The position numbers and the translations under genes were made by a program. This document shows, one piece after another, positions 15,418 through 22,819 of a stretch of 32,758 bases of DNA. This stretch comes from Azoarcus sp. (lineage in GTDB: Bacteria > Pseudomonadota > Gammaproteobacteria > Burkholderiales > Rhodocyclaceae), in assembly GCA_020725025.1 (NCBI GenBank), contig DYFV01000062.1, positions 1 to 32,758 of the forward strand. The letters run 5' to 3'. Below the pieces are notes generated by a model that saw only the letters and a list, made by a program, of their open reading frames with translations, did not search any database and was not told where the DNA came from. Position 1 is the first letter of the stretch, and the number at the start of each line of letters is the position of its first letter.

Positions 15418-16626
15418 ATGCATATGGCGATCGTGTTTGGAATGAATCAGGTGGTCAGTCACGGCTTCGGCATGTTCCTGTTTGCGGCCCTGGTGCCGCT
15501 GATGCGCGAGTCCATCGCAATCAGCCACTGGCATCTGGCGCTGGTCGGTGCGCTGACGCAGATGGCCTACCTTGGGGGCGCGATGCTGCTGGGGCTTGTC
15601 GGGCACCGGCTGGGAACCGCAAGGCTGGCACTGGCGACCGGTACGGTGTCGACACTGCTGCTGTTCACCATGTCGCAGCTTCGGGACCCGCTGGCAATGA
15701 TCGTTGCGCTGGTCTGCCTGGCCGCGAGCGCGGCCATGAGCTGGGGCTCGATCGTCGAGATCGTCAGCCGCTGCGCCCAGCCGGACAGGCGTTCCACCTA
15801 CCTGTCCTGTGCCTCGAGCGGCACGGCCTGGGGGTACGGTCTCAGCGGCCTGCTGCTGCTCTGGGTCGTGCCCGTATGGGGGTGGGAGAGCAGCTGGATA
15901 GTTGCGGGTTCCACGGGCGCGCTGGTGCTTGTCTTGACCGGGCTGCTGCTGCGCGGGCTGAAAGCGCCGGTAGCGGACAGCACCGGCAGCGGCGTCGCGG
16001 CGATTCCGGTTTCGAGGCTGTTGAGCACCATCCTGACCGAGCGCACGGCACTGTTCGCCTGCCTGATCTGCTTTCTGGTGGGGTTCAGCACCATGCCGTT
16101 TTCGAATTGGCTCAACAGCTACCTGGAGGAGCTCGGCCTGCCGGCGTCCCTCGGGGGGTACAGCTGGTCGACCGTCGGCATCACCGGCATGGTCGCCGGT
16201 TTCGTGACCGGCAAGCTGGCCGACCGGAAGGGCCATGCCAGTGCGCTGCTGCTGATTTTCGTCTGTTTCGCAGTGGGGCTGCTGGCCTTCGCCTACGACC
16301 CGGCGAGGGCAGCGCTGATCGCGAGTTTCGGCTATGGCCTGATGTATTTTCCGATGTGGGGAATTGTGGCCGGCTGGGTCAACCAGCACTACTCGTCGAC
16401 GGCGACCATGCAGATCAGCGGGCTCTGCATGGTGACGTTCGGCCTCGGCGGAACCCTGGGCAACCTGCTGATGGGGTTGATCCGCGACACCACCGGTTCG
16501 CTCCAGGCCGGCTATGCGATGCTGGCGTTCGTGGCGTTGCTGCTGGCCGGACTGGGTCTGCACATCAAGCGGTCAGGAAGGAAGCGCGTGCCGGATGCCG
16601 GCGGCCCGCTTCCCGAAGCCCGTTAA
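15418..16626 (+). CDS. MFS transporter
   Basis: The 402-residue protein has twelve predicted membrane helices. Loop motifs typical of the major facilitator superfamily are present, such as GHRLGTARLAL after helix 2 and GKLADRKGHASALL after helix 8. I chose the ATG at 15418 because CGGAGAG lies about 9 nt upstream; an in-frame GTG at 15379 lacks support, and ATG 15424 is an alternative. It is divergent from the LysR gene, which probably regulates it. Isethionate uptake by an MFS protein (IseU) is known in some bacteria, so a role in sulfonate transport alongside the TRAP system is possible. A role in exporting or importing an unrelated organic acid is equally possible. Confidence 0.82.
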   Translation: MHMAIVFGMNQVVSHGFGMFLFAALVPLMRESIAISHWHLALVGALTQMAYLGGAMLLGLVGHRLGTARLALATGTVSTLLLFTMSQLRDPLAMIVALVCLAASAAMSWGSIVEIVSRCAQPDRRSTYLSCASSGTAWGYGLSGLLLLWVVPVWGWESSWIVAGSTGALVLVLTGLLLRGLKAPVADSTGSGVAAIPVSRLLSTILTERTALFACLICFLVGFSTMPFSNWLNSYLEELGLPASLGGYSWSTVGITGMVAGFVTGKLADRKGHASALLLIFVCFAVGLLAFAYDPARAALIASFGYGLMYFPMWGIVAGWVNQHYSSTATMQISGLCMVTFGLGGTLGNLLMGLIRDTTGSLQAGYAMLAFVALLLAGLGLHIKRSGRKRVPDAGGPLPEAR

Positions 16627-16709
16627 GACCGCTGATCGATTCGTCCGCCCCGTCCTGTCGACCGCAGGACCGGCGCCGGAGGCGGAGATCGGGCCGTTCC
16701 ACCCGACGG

Positions 16710-16732
16710 GCGCTCCGCCCTGGTGGGCGGCC
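16710..16732. repeat. 23-bp direct repeat, right copy
   Basis: Identical to 14210-14232. Here it lies in the gap between the convergent MFS and tauE genes, and its hairpin (16714-16729) could serve as a weak terminator for either gene, although no T-run follows. Confidence 0.7.
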
Positions 16733-16737
16733 GCGGC

Positions 16738-17499
16738 TCAGGACGGAAAGGGCAGCAGCACCTCGAGCACGAGCCAGCCGCCGATCGCCACGAGCGTGCC
16801 GATGGCGACGCGGCGCATGACGTTCGGCGCAATCGGCGGCGGAAAGCGCCGGCCTGCCAGAGTGGCCAGCGCCACCGCGGGTGCGGCGAAAACGATCAGC
16901 CACCACGTGTCGCCCGTGAAGGTGCCCTGCGTGCCCACGAAGATCGTGCGTGCACCCGAGGTGAAGCCGAAGGTGAGCAGCAGCATGTTGCGCACCGTGG
17001 CGAGCTCGAAGGGCTGACGGTAGTAATGGAAGATGACGGGCGGCCCCGCCATGCCGAAGAGTCCGCCGAACAGCCCCGACAGCGCGCCCGCGACGAAGAA
17101 GCTGCGGTCCGGCGAGCGCTCCGCCTGCTGGGTGGGACGCAGCATGAAGGCCACGCCGCTGTAGATGATGGTGGCGCCGAGCAGGAGCTGCAGCAACGTC
17201 GCCGCCGCCACGTTCAGGTATTCGAGCAGCAGCACGCCCGCCATGGTGGACGGCAGCACGCCGAGCAGGACTGCGCGCGCCGCGGGCCAGTCGATGTCGC
17301 GCAGCCGGCCGCGCAGGCCGACGCCGCTGTTCACCAGCGTGACGAGGCTGACGAGGGCCGCCACGAGCGGGATCGGCGCGATGTCGAAACCGCTCGTGAC
17401 GCCCATGACGATCATGCCGAGTCCGAATCCGGTCACCGTCTGGAAGTAGCTCGCGACGGCCAGTACCGCGAGCAGCGAGAGGAACTCGGCCGTGGCCAT
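16738..17499 (-). CDS. TauE/SafE-family (TSUP) sulfite exporter
   Basis: The 253-residue protein has about eight membrane helices and the paired repeats of the TSUP family. Examples are QTVTGFGLGMIVMG in the first half and GLFGGLFGMAGPPVIFHYY in the second, the latter being the conserved G-x-GG-x-x-G-x-x-GPP block. Family members in Xsc pathways (TauZ/SafE) export sulfite or sulfoacetate. It is third in xsc-pta-tauE, with a 12-bp gap after pta, so co-transcription is very likely. Its role would be to keep toxic sulfite from accumulating when Xsc works. The exact anion is inferred. Confidence 0.88.
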   Translation of the reverse strand: MATAEFLSLLAVLAVASYFQTVTGFGLGMIVMGVTSGFDIAPIPLVAALVSLVTLVNSGVGLRGRLRDIDWPAARAVLLGVLPSTMAGVLLLEYLNVAAATLLQLLLGATIIYSGVAFMLRPTQQAERSPDRSFFVAGALSGLFGGLFGMAGPPVIFHYYRQPFELATVRNMLLLTFGFTSGARTIFVGTQGTFTGDTWWLIVFAAPAVALATLAGRRFPPPIAPNVMRRVAIGTLVAIGGWLVLEVLLPFPS

Positions 17500-17511
17500 C
17501 GCGCCGCCGCC

Positions 17512-18525
17512 TCAGCCGGCTGCGGGCACGTCGGGCTGCCCCTGCACCACGGTGACGGCAATGACGTGGAACACGTCCTCCGCGCTGCAGCCGCGGGAGA
17601 GGTCGTTCGCGGGTTTGGCGAGCCCCTGCAGCAGCGGCCCGATGGCCACCGCGCCGCCCACCCGCTCGGCAAGCTTGTAGCCGATGTTGCCCGCCTCCAG
17701 GTTGGGAAACACGAGCACATTGGCCTTGCCCTTGACCTGCGAGTCGGGCAGCTTGCGATTGGCGATGTCGGCGACGATCGCCGCGTCGAGTTGCACGTCG
17801 CCGTCGATAGCGAGATTCGGCCGCAGCGCACGCACGCGATTGGCGGCCGCGACGACCTTGTCCACCGCGGCGTGCTTGGCGCTGCCGCTCGTCGAGAACG
17901 ACAGCATCGCCACCCGGGGCGCCTCGCCGAGCAGGTTCTGCGCGCTGTCGGCCGCGGACATCGCGATCTCCGCGAGCTGCTCCGAATCGGGATCGACCAC
18001 CAGGCCGCAGTCGGAGAAGATGAGCCCGCCCTTGAGACTGTGGAAGGGCTCGCACAGCATCATCAGGAAGAAGCTCGAGACGAGCTTGAAGCGCGGGTCG
18101 GGCCCGATGATCTGGATCGCGGTGCGCACCACATCGGCGGTGGTATGCACCGCACCGGCCACCGAGCCGTCGGCGTCGCCGAGGCGCACCATGAGGTTGG
18201 CGAAGGTGAGAGGTTCTCTGACCGCTTCGCGCGCCTGCTCGCGGCTCATGCCCTTCTTCTCGCGCAGGCGGTACAGCGCCTCGGCATAGGCCTCGGTACG
18301 AGGCGAGTCGCAGGGGTCGATGATCTCCATCCCCTCGAGGGCGATGGCCTCGTCTTTCGCGAGCCGGGTGATGCGGCCACGCTCGCCGACCAGCGCGATG
18401 CGCGCGATGCCCTCGCGCGTGGCGTGCAGCGCCGCCTGCAGCACGCGCACGTCGTCGCCTTCGCACAACGCGATGCGGCCGGGCCGGGCGCGGGCGCGTT
18501 CGACGATTCGGTTCATTGCTTTCAT
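17512..18525 (-). CDS. pta: Phosphate acetyltransferase Pta
   Basis: This 337-residue enzyme converts acetyl phosphate and CoA to acetyl-CoA and phosphate. It is the short, single-domain type without the N-terminal DRTGG region of E. coli Pta. Visible features are RIALCEGDDVRVLQAA at the N-terminus, GDADGSVAGAVHTTADVVRT, the LVVDPDSEQLAEIA segment and, at the C-terminus, VGGAVAIGPLLQGLAKP and DLSRGCSAEDV. GAGGA lies 8 nt before the first ATG; a second ATG is four codons in. It follows xsc copy 2 by 143 bp, which contain a hairpin. Pta is the expected step after Xsc, feeding carbon into acetyl-CoA. It is the only pta in the window, serving both xsc copies as far as can be seen. Confidence 0.94.
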   Translation of the reverse strand: MKAMNRIVERARARPGRIALCEGDDVRVLQAALHATREGIARIALVGERGRITRLAKDEAIALEGMEIIDPCDSPRTEAYAEALYRLREKKGMSREQAREAVREPLTFANLMVRLGDADGSVAGAVHTTADVVRTAIQIIGPDPRFKLVSSFFLMMLCEPFHSLKGGLIFSDCGLVVDPDSEQLAEIAMSAADSAQNLLGEAPRVAMLSFSTSGSAKHAAVDKVVAAANRVRALRPNLAIDGDVQLDAAIVADIANRKLPDSQVKGKANVLVFPNLEAGNIGYKLAERVGGAVAIGPLLQGLAKPANDLSRGCSAEDVFHVIAVTVVQGQPDVPAAG

Positions 18526-18558
18526 ACACTGGGTCCTCGGTCCGTCGGCAAGAAAGGA

Positions 18559-18596
18559 GCCGGAAACCCGGGCGGACTGGCCGCCCGGGCTCCGGC
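18559..18596 (-). promoter_or_regulatory. Long GC hairpin between xsc copy 2 and pta
   Basis: An inner perfect 9-bp stem (18567-18575 with 18581-18589, 5-nt loop) is extended by a 6-bp outer stem (18559-18564 with 18591-18596) across a small asymmetric bulge. No T-run follows on the minus strand. It sits in the 143-bp xsc-pta gap and parallels the hairpin after xsc copy 1, although the two sequences differ. Confidence 0.55.
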
Positions 18597-18667
18597 CAAG
18601 AACGTCCCCACCCGGGAGAGGGAGCGGGGAACGAAGGGAGGAGAGTGGTCAGGTATGCGACGGCCCC

Positions 18668-20495
18668 CTCAGACGTAGTCCTTGTACTTGTCGAGGAAGC
18701 GCACGGGCTTGGCGAGGGCGTCGCGGCGGAAGGGGTCGCCGAGCTCGCGGGTGCACATGATCTCGATGACCGTCGTCTTGCCGTGGTTCATCTGCAGGTC
18801 GATGGCGCGCTTGAGGGCCGGCCCCACGTCCTCGAGCCGGTCGACCGTGATGCCCTCGGCCCCCATCGCCCGGGCGATCTCGGCGAAGCTCTGGTTGTCG
18901 AGCTCGCCCGCCACGAAGCGCCGGTTGTAGAAGTCCACCTGGTTCTTCTTCTCCGCGCCCCACTGCCGGTTGTGGAACACCACCGCGGTCACAGGGATCT
19001 GGTGGCGCACGCAGGTCATCGTCTCCATCAGGCTCATGCCCCAGGCGCCGTCGCCCGCATACGCGATCGCCGGCCGGTGCGGCGCGGCCACCTTCGCCCC
19101 GATGATCGTCGGGAAGGCGTAGCCGCAGTTGCCGAAGCTCATCGCCGCGAAGAAGCTGCGGGGCTTCTCGAAGCGCAGGTAGCTGTTGGCCACCGAGTTG
19201 ATGTTGCCGATGTCGGTCGACACCATCACGTCCTCGGGCATCGCCTTCTCCAGCTCGCGCAGCACCTGGCGCGGGTGCAGGTACGCGCCCCCCGAGAAGG
19301 GCTTCTCCTTGGCGTTCTGCTCGATCATGTCCAGGCTGAAGGGGTCGCGCTCGTGGGTCCACTCGTCGAGCTCCTTCTCCCAGGCGGCCTTCTCGGCCTG
19401 CACCTTGGCCAAGCGCTCGGCCTTGGTCGCGTCGCACTCGAGCGCGCGGCCGGCCAGCCGCTCGCCGAGCGCCTCGGCCGCCGCCTTGGCGTCGCCGCAG
19501 ATGCCCACCGAGATCTTCTTCACCAGCCCCAGCATCTTGTGGTCCGCGTCGATCTGGATGATCTTGGCCGTCTTGGGCCAGTAGTCCATGCCGTGCTGCG
19601 GCAGCGTGCCGAACGGGCCCAGGCGCGAGCCGAGCGCAACGACCACGTCGGCCTGGCTGATGAGCTTCATCGCCGCCTTCGAGCCCTGGTAGCCGAGCGG
19701 GCCGCACCACAGCGGGTGGCTTGCCGGGAAGGAGTCGTTGTGCAGGTAGCTGTTGACCACCGGCGCCCCCAGCCGCTCGGCCAGCGCCTTGCACGCCTCG
19801 ACCGCGTCGGCCATCACCACCCCGCCCCCGGCGATGATCACCGGGAACTTCGCCCGCGCCAGCAGCTCGGCCGCCTCGTTCAGGCTCTGCTCGCCGCCCG
19901 GGCCGCGATCGAGCCGGCTCGGCTTGGGGATCTCGCAGGTGATGTCGCCGTAGAAGTAGTCGCGCGGGATGTTGAGCTGGGTCGGGCCCATCTCGCTCAT
20001 CGCCCGGTCGAAGCAGCGCCCGGTGTACTCGGCCATGCGCGCCGGATGCGTCACGTGCCCCTGGTACTTGGTGAACTCCTGGAACATCGGCAGCTGATTG
20101 CACTCCTGGAAGCCGCCCAGCCCCATCGTCATCGTCCCCGTCTCGGGCGTCACGATCACCACCGGGCTGTGCGCCCAGTACGCCGCCGCGATCGCGGTCA
20201 CGCAGTTCGAAATCCCCGGCCCGTTCTGCCCGATCACCACCCCGTGCCGGCCCGACACCCGCGAGTACCCGTCGGCCATGTGCGCCGCGCCCTGCTCGTG
20301 CACCACCGGAATCAGCCGGATGCCCGCCGGCGCGAAGATGTCCATCGCGTCCATGAACGCCGAGCCCATGATGCCGAACATGTCGGTCACTCCGTTGGAG
20401 ACCAGCGTCTCCACGAAGGCTTCGGAAGGGGTCATCCGGGTCGGGCCGCTCGGCACCGGGCGCGCTGCGATCGTTTCGCTCATCTTTGTCTCCTG
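18668..20495. repeat. Long identical repeat, xsc copy 2 unit (1,828 bp)
   Basis: This is the partner of 1266-3093, in the same orientation, with centres 17,402 bp apart. Flanks diverge on both sides, but the upstream flank remains recognisably homologous through the promoter (see the promoter and operator entries). Recombination between the copies would delete or invert-free excise the intervening isethionate and cobS-cobT genes. Confidence 0.92.
18669..20483 (-). CDS. xsc: Sulfoacetaldehyde acetyltransferase Xsc, copy 2
   Basis: This copy encodes the same 604 residues as copy 1, including the activating Glu63 and the ThDP motif GDG (477-479) to Asn505. It heads the classic xsc-pta-tauE/safE order. 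Its promoter has the same hexamers as copy 1 with a diverged spacer and leader, and it faces an IclR regulator and a DadA-like dehydrogenase rather than cobS. The two copies therefore look placed under different local control while making the same enzyme. Start and ribosome site (AGGAGA, 7 nt upstream) fall inside the identical block. Confidence 0.96.
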   Translation of the reverse strand: MSETIAARPVPSGPTRMTPSEAFVETLVSNGVTDMFGIMGSAFMDAMDIFAPAGIRLIPVVHEQGAAHMADGYSRVSGRHGVVIGQNGPGISNCVTAIAAAYWAHSPVVIVTPETGTMTMGLGGFQECNQLPMFQEFTKYQGHVTHPARMAEYTGRCFDRAMSEMGPTQLNIPRDYFYGDITCEIPKPSRLDRGPGGEQSLNEAAELLARAKFPVIIAGGGVVMADAVEACKALAERLGAPVVNSYLHNDSFPASHPLWCGPLGYQGSKAAMKLISQADVVVALGSRLGPFGTLPQHGMDYWPKTAKIIQIDADHKMLGLVKKISVGICGDAKAAAEALGERLAGRALECDATKAERLAKVQAEKAAWEKELDEWTHERDPFSLDMIEQNAKEKPFSGGAYLHPRQVLRELEKAMPEDVMVSTDIGNINSVANSYLRFEKPRSFFAAMSFGNCGYAFPTIIGAKVAAPHRPAIAYAGDGAWGMSLMETMTCVRHQIPVTAVVFHNRQWGAEKKNQVDFYNRRFVAGELDNQSFAEIARAMGAEGITVDRLEDVGPALKRAIDLQMNHGKTTVIEIMCTRELGDPFRRDALAKPVRFLDKYKDYV

Positions 20496-20508
20496 AGGGG
20501 TTATTTAG

Positions 20509-20539
20509 ATTTCACTAATCGAAACCAACTGTTCCGTTT
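20509..20539 (-). promoter_or_regulatory. Putative operator in xsc copy 2 leader
   Basis: This 31-bp stretch aligns without gaps to 3104-3134 ahead of copy 1. Shared elements are TTTC, TAA, AACC and TTCCGTTT. The left half-site is degenerate compared with copy 1, and the extra palindrome CGTTTCATGAAACG of copy 1 is absent. Different IclR proteins may therefore prefer different copies. Confidence 0.45.
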
Positions 20540-20555
20540 AGCGAGACACAACGAG

Positions 20556-20584
20556 AATCTAAGACCAAACCCGCCGAGAGTCAA
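20556..20584 (-). promoter_or_regulatory. Sigma70-type promoter of xsc copy 2
   Basis: TTGACT (20584-20579) and TAGATT (20561-20556) on the minus strand are spaced by 17 bp, matching the copy 1 promoter in both hexamers and in spacing. The -10 element lies 73 bp from the xsc ATG, against 70 bp for copy 1. Confidence 0.65.
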
Positions 20585-20600
20585 CACAAGATTCCGAAAA

Positions 20601-20619
20601 GCGGTACCATTTGTACCGC
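20601..20619 (+). promoter_or_regulatory. Inverted repeat between xsc copy 2 and its IclR gene
   Basis: GCGGTAC and GTACCGC form a perfect 7-bp inverted repeat with a 5-nt spacer. It lies about 30 bp upstream of the IclR start and just upstream of the xsc -35 element, a natural operator position for dual control. The copy 1 flank keeps only the left half (CGGTAC at about 3195). Confidence 0.5.
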
Positions 20620-20649
20620 AAACGTAAATTGCTTAGGATGAGACCCGCC

Positions 20650-21477
20650 ATGAACGAATCCAACCGCCCTGTCGAGCTCGCGCGCATCGATGGCGACACG
20701 CCGACGCTGCGGCTGTTTGCCCTGCTCGAGCTGATTGCCCAGAAGGACCAGCTCTTCTCCCTGCAGAGCCTCGTCGAGGAGACCGGTCTTCCCAAGCCGA
20801 CCCTGCACCGCATGCTCCAGCAGCTCGAGAGCGCGGGGATCCTTCAGCGTGACGGTGACGGCCGGCACTACAGCACCGGCGTGCGCCTGCGCAAGCTGGC
20901 CGAAGACCTCCTCCTCAACAACACGGTCCATGGCGCACGCCACGCGGTGTTGCGGCAATTGGTCGAGGAGGTGGGAGAGAGCTGCAACATCACCGCGCTC
21001 TCGGGTTGCGAAGTGCTGTACCTGGACCGGGTCGAAACGCCGGCGCCGCTGCGCTTCTACCTCCATCCCGGCTCGCGCGTGCCGGCCCACTGCTCGGCGA
21101 GCGGCAAGCTCTTCCTCGCTCAGATGTCGCCCAGCCAACGGCGACGCCTGCTCGAAGACGTTCCCCTCACCCAATACACTCCGCGCACCCTCGTCACGTT
21201 CGATGCGCTGGAAGCCGAGATCGAGCGGGTCAAGCGTGACGGCTATGCGCTGGACGCCGAGGAGTTCCTGCCGGGACTGTTCTGCATCGCGGTACTCGTT
21301 CCGGCGCCAAACGGCGGGAAATCCAACACGGCCATCGCCGTCCAGGCGCCGGTAATGCGGCTCACCCACGACAAGGCGATCCAGCTCTTGCCCGCCATTC
21401 AGCGCGCGGCGAGCAGGCTCTCGAAGATCGAGCGCGAGGCCACCCCTCCGCGCCATGCGGCCGCCAACGAGGACTGA
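20650..21477 (+). CDS. IclR-family regulator divergent from xsc-pta-tauE
   Basis: From the ATG at 20650 the product has 275 residues; AGGATGAG lies about 9 nt upstream, and earlier in-frame TTG and ATG codons lack such support and run into the operator. The winged helix occupies about 15-75 (SLQSLVEETGLPKPTLHRML). The effector domain shows LDRVETPAPLRFYLHPG, CSASGKLFLAQMS and AEEFLPGLFCIAV. These blocks parallel the IclR protein at 13359-14198, so the two are paralogues tuned to separate operons. It is followed after 13 bp by the DadA-like gene, probably in one transcript. It is the likely regulator of xsc copy 2, pta and tauE. Confidence 0.88.
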   Translation: MNESNRPVELARIDGDTPTLRLFALLELIAQKDQLFSLQSLVEETGLPKPTLHRMLQQLESAGILQRDGDGRHYSTGVRLRKLAEDLLLNNTVHGARHAVLRQLVEEVGESCNITALSGCEVLYLDRVETPAPLRFYLHPGSRVPAHCSASGKLFLAQMSPSQRRRLLEDVPLTQYTPRTLVTFDALEAEIERVKRDGYALDAEEFLPGLFCIAVLVPAPNGGKSNTAIAVQAPVMRLTHDKAIQLLPAIQRAASRLSKIEREATPPRHAAANED

Positions 21478-21490
21478 GGATCGTTTCGCC

Positions 21491-22771
21491 ATGCAAGTGA
21501 TCGTCCTCGGGGCGGGCGTCGTCGGCGTTTCCACCGCCTGGTATCTCGCGCGCGAGGGCTGCGAGGTGACCGTGGTGGACCGACAAGCCGCGGCCGGCGA
21601 GGAAACGAGCTTCGCCAACGGCGGCCAGATCGCGGTTTCGCACGCCGAGCCGTGGGCGAATCCAGCCACCCCGCTGAAGGCACTCAAATGGCTCGGTCGC
21701 GAGGACGCGCCCCTGCTCTTCCGCCTGCGCGCCGACCCCGCCCTGCTGCGCTGGTCGCTGCGGTTTCTTCGCGAATGCCTGCCTCGTCGCACCCGCGAGA
21801 ACATTCACCGGATCGTCGCGCTCGCAAGCTACAGCCGCGATTGCCTGCGCGCGCTGCGCACCGACCTGGCAGCGGCCGGCGGGCTCGAATACGACCACCT
21901 CGAGCGCGGCATCCTGCATTTCTATACGGACGAGCGAGAGTTCCGTTCGGCGCTCCACGCGATCGAGGTCCTTCGCGAAGCCGGTTGCGATCGCCGGCCG
22001 CTCACGCCGGACGGCTGTTGCGAGGTCGAACCGGCCCTTGCCGCTGCGCGCAGCAGGATTGTCGGGGGCGATTTCAGCGCCTCCGACGAATCGGGGGACG
22101 CCAATCGATTCACCCGGGGGCTCGCGGAGCACTGCGCTCGTTCCGGCGTTCGCTTCCGTTTCGGCGAATCCGTTCGCCAGCTTCTCCGCGAGGGCGACGA
22201 GGTGCGCGCCGTGGCGCTCGAGAGTGGCGAGTCCCTGCGTGCGGATGCGATCGTCGTCGCGCTCGGCAGTTACAGCCCCCTCCTCTTGCGCCCCCTCGGG
22301 ATCGACCTGCCGGTCTATCCGGCGAAGGGCTACTCGGCGACCCTGGCGTTGGGCGATCGGAGCATTGCGCCGACCGTCAGCCTCACCGACGACGGTCACA
22401 AGCTCGTCTTTTCGCGCCTCGGCAATCGTCTGCGGGTCGCCGGAACGGCCGAGTTCGGCGGCTACGACCTGTCGCCCAATCGGGTCCGGACCGACGCAAT
22501 CCTGCGCCGTACACGAGAGATCTTTCCCGCTCTCGAAGAGGTCGGCGAACCGCAACTCTGGTGTGGTCTGCGGCCGGTCACCCCCTCGAGCGTTCCCCAC
22601 ATCGGCCCGACCCCGCTACGCGGTCTCTGGCTCAATACGGGCCATGGAACCCTCGGCTGGACCATGGCCTGCGGCTCGGGGAGGGTCCTCACGGACATGT
22701 TGCTCGGTTACCGCGCTGCGATCCGCTGCGGGTACCACGCCTCATCGGGATATCGCGTGGCCGGGGCCTGA
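21491..22771 (+). CDS. DadA-like FAD-dependent amine/D-amino-acid dehydrogenase
   Basis: The 426-residue protein begins with the FAD fingerprint VIVLGAGVVGVSTAWYLA and has the DadA blocks SFANGGQIAVSHAEPWANP and TPSSVPHIGPTPLRGLW. The C-terminal NTGHGTLGWTMACGSG is the usual DadA ending. Length agrees with DadA (about 430). The ATG at 21491 follows TGAGGA near the IclR stop. DadA oxidatively deaminates D-amino acids to keto acids and passes electrons to the respiratory chain. No racemase or alanine gene is nearby. Its company (IclR, xsc, pta, tauE) suggests an amino-sulfonate substrate such as taurine or an N-methylated relative, yielding sulfoacetaldehyde. The large subunit of taurine dehydrogenase (TauY) is also a DAO-fold flavoprotein. 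Family is firm; substrate is a hypothesis. Confidence 0.85.
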   Translation: MQVIVLGAGVVGVSTAWYLAREGCEVTVVDRQAAAGEETSFANGGQIAVSHAEPWANPATPLKALKWLGREDAPLLFRLRADPALLRWSLRFLRECLPRRTRENIHRIVALASYSRDCLRALRTDLAAAGGLEYDHLERGILHFYTDEREFRSALHAIEVLREAGCDRRPLTPDGCCEVEPALAAARSRIVGGDFSASDESGDANRFTRGLAEHCARSGVRFRFGESVRQLLREGDEVRAVALESGESLRADAIVVALGSYSPLLLRPLGIDLPVYPAKGYSATLALGDRSIAPTVSLTDDGHKLVFSRLGNRLRVAGTAEFGGYDLSPNRVRTDAILRRTREIFPALEEVGEPQLWCGLRPVTPSSVPHIGPTPLRGLWLNTGHGTLGWTMACGSGRVLTDMLLGYRAAIRCGYHASSGYRVAGA

Positions 22772-22819
22772 CCGACCGGTCCTGGACACGATCGCCGACG
22801 AGAGCCAACGCCGGCCGAA

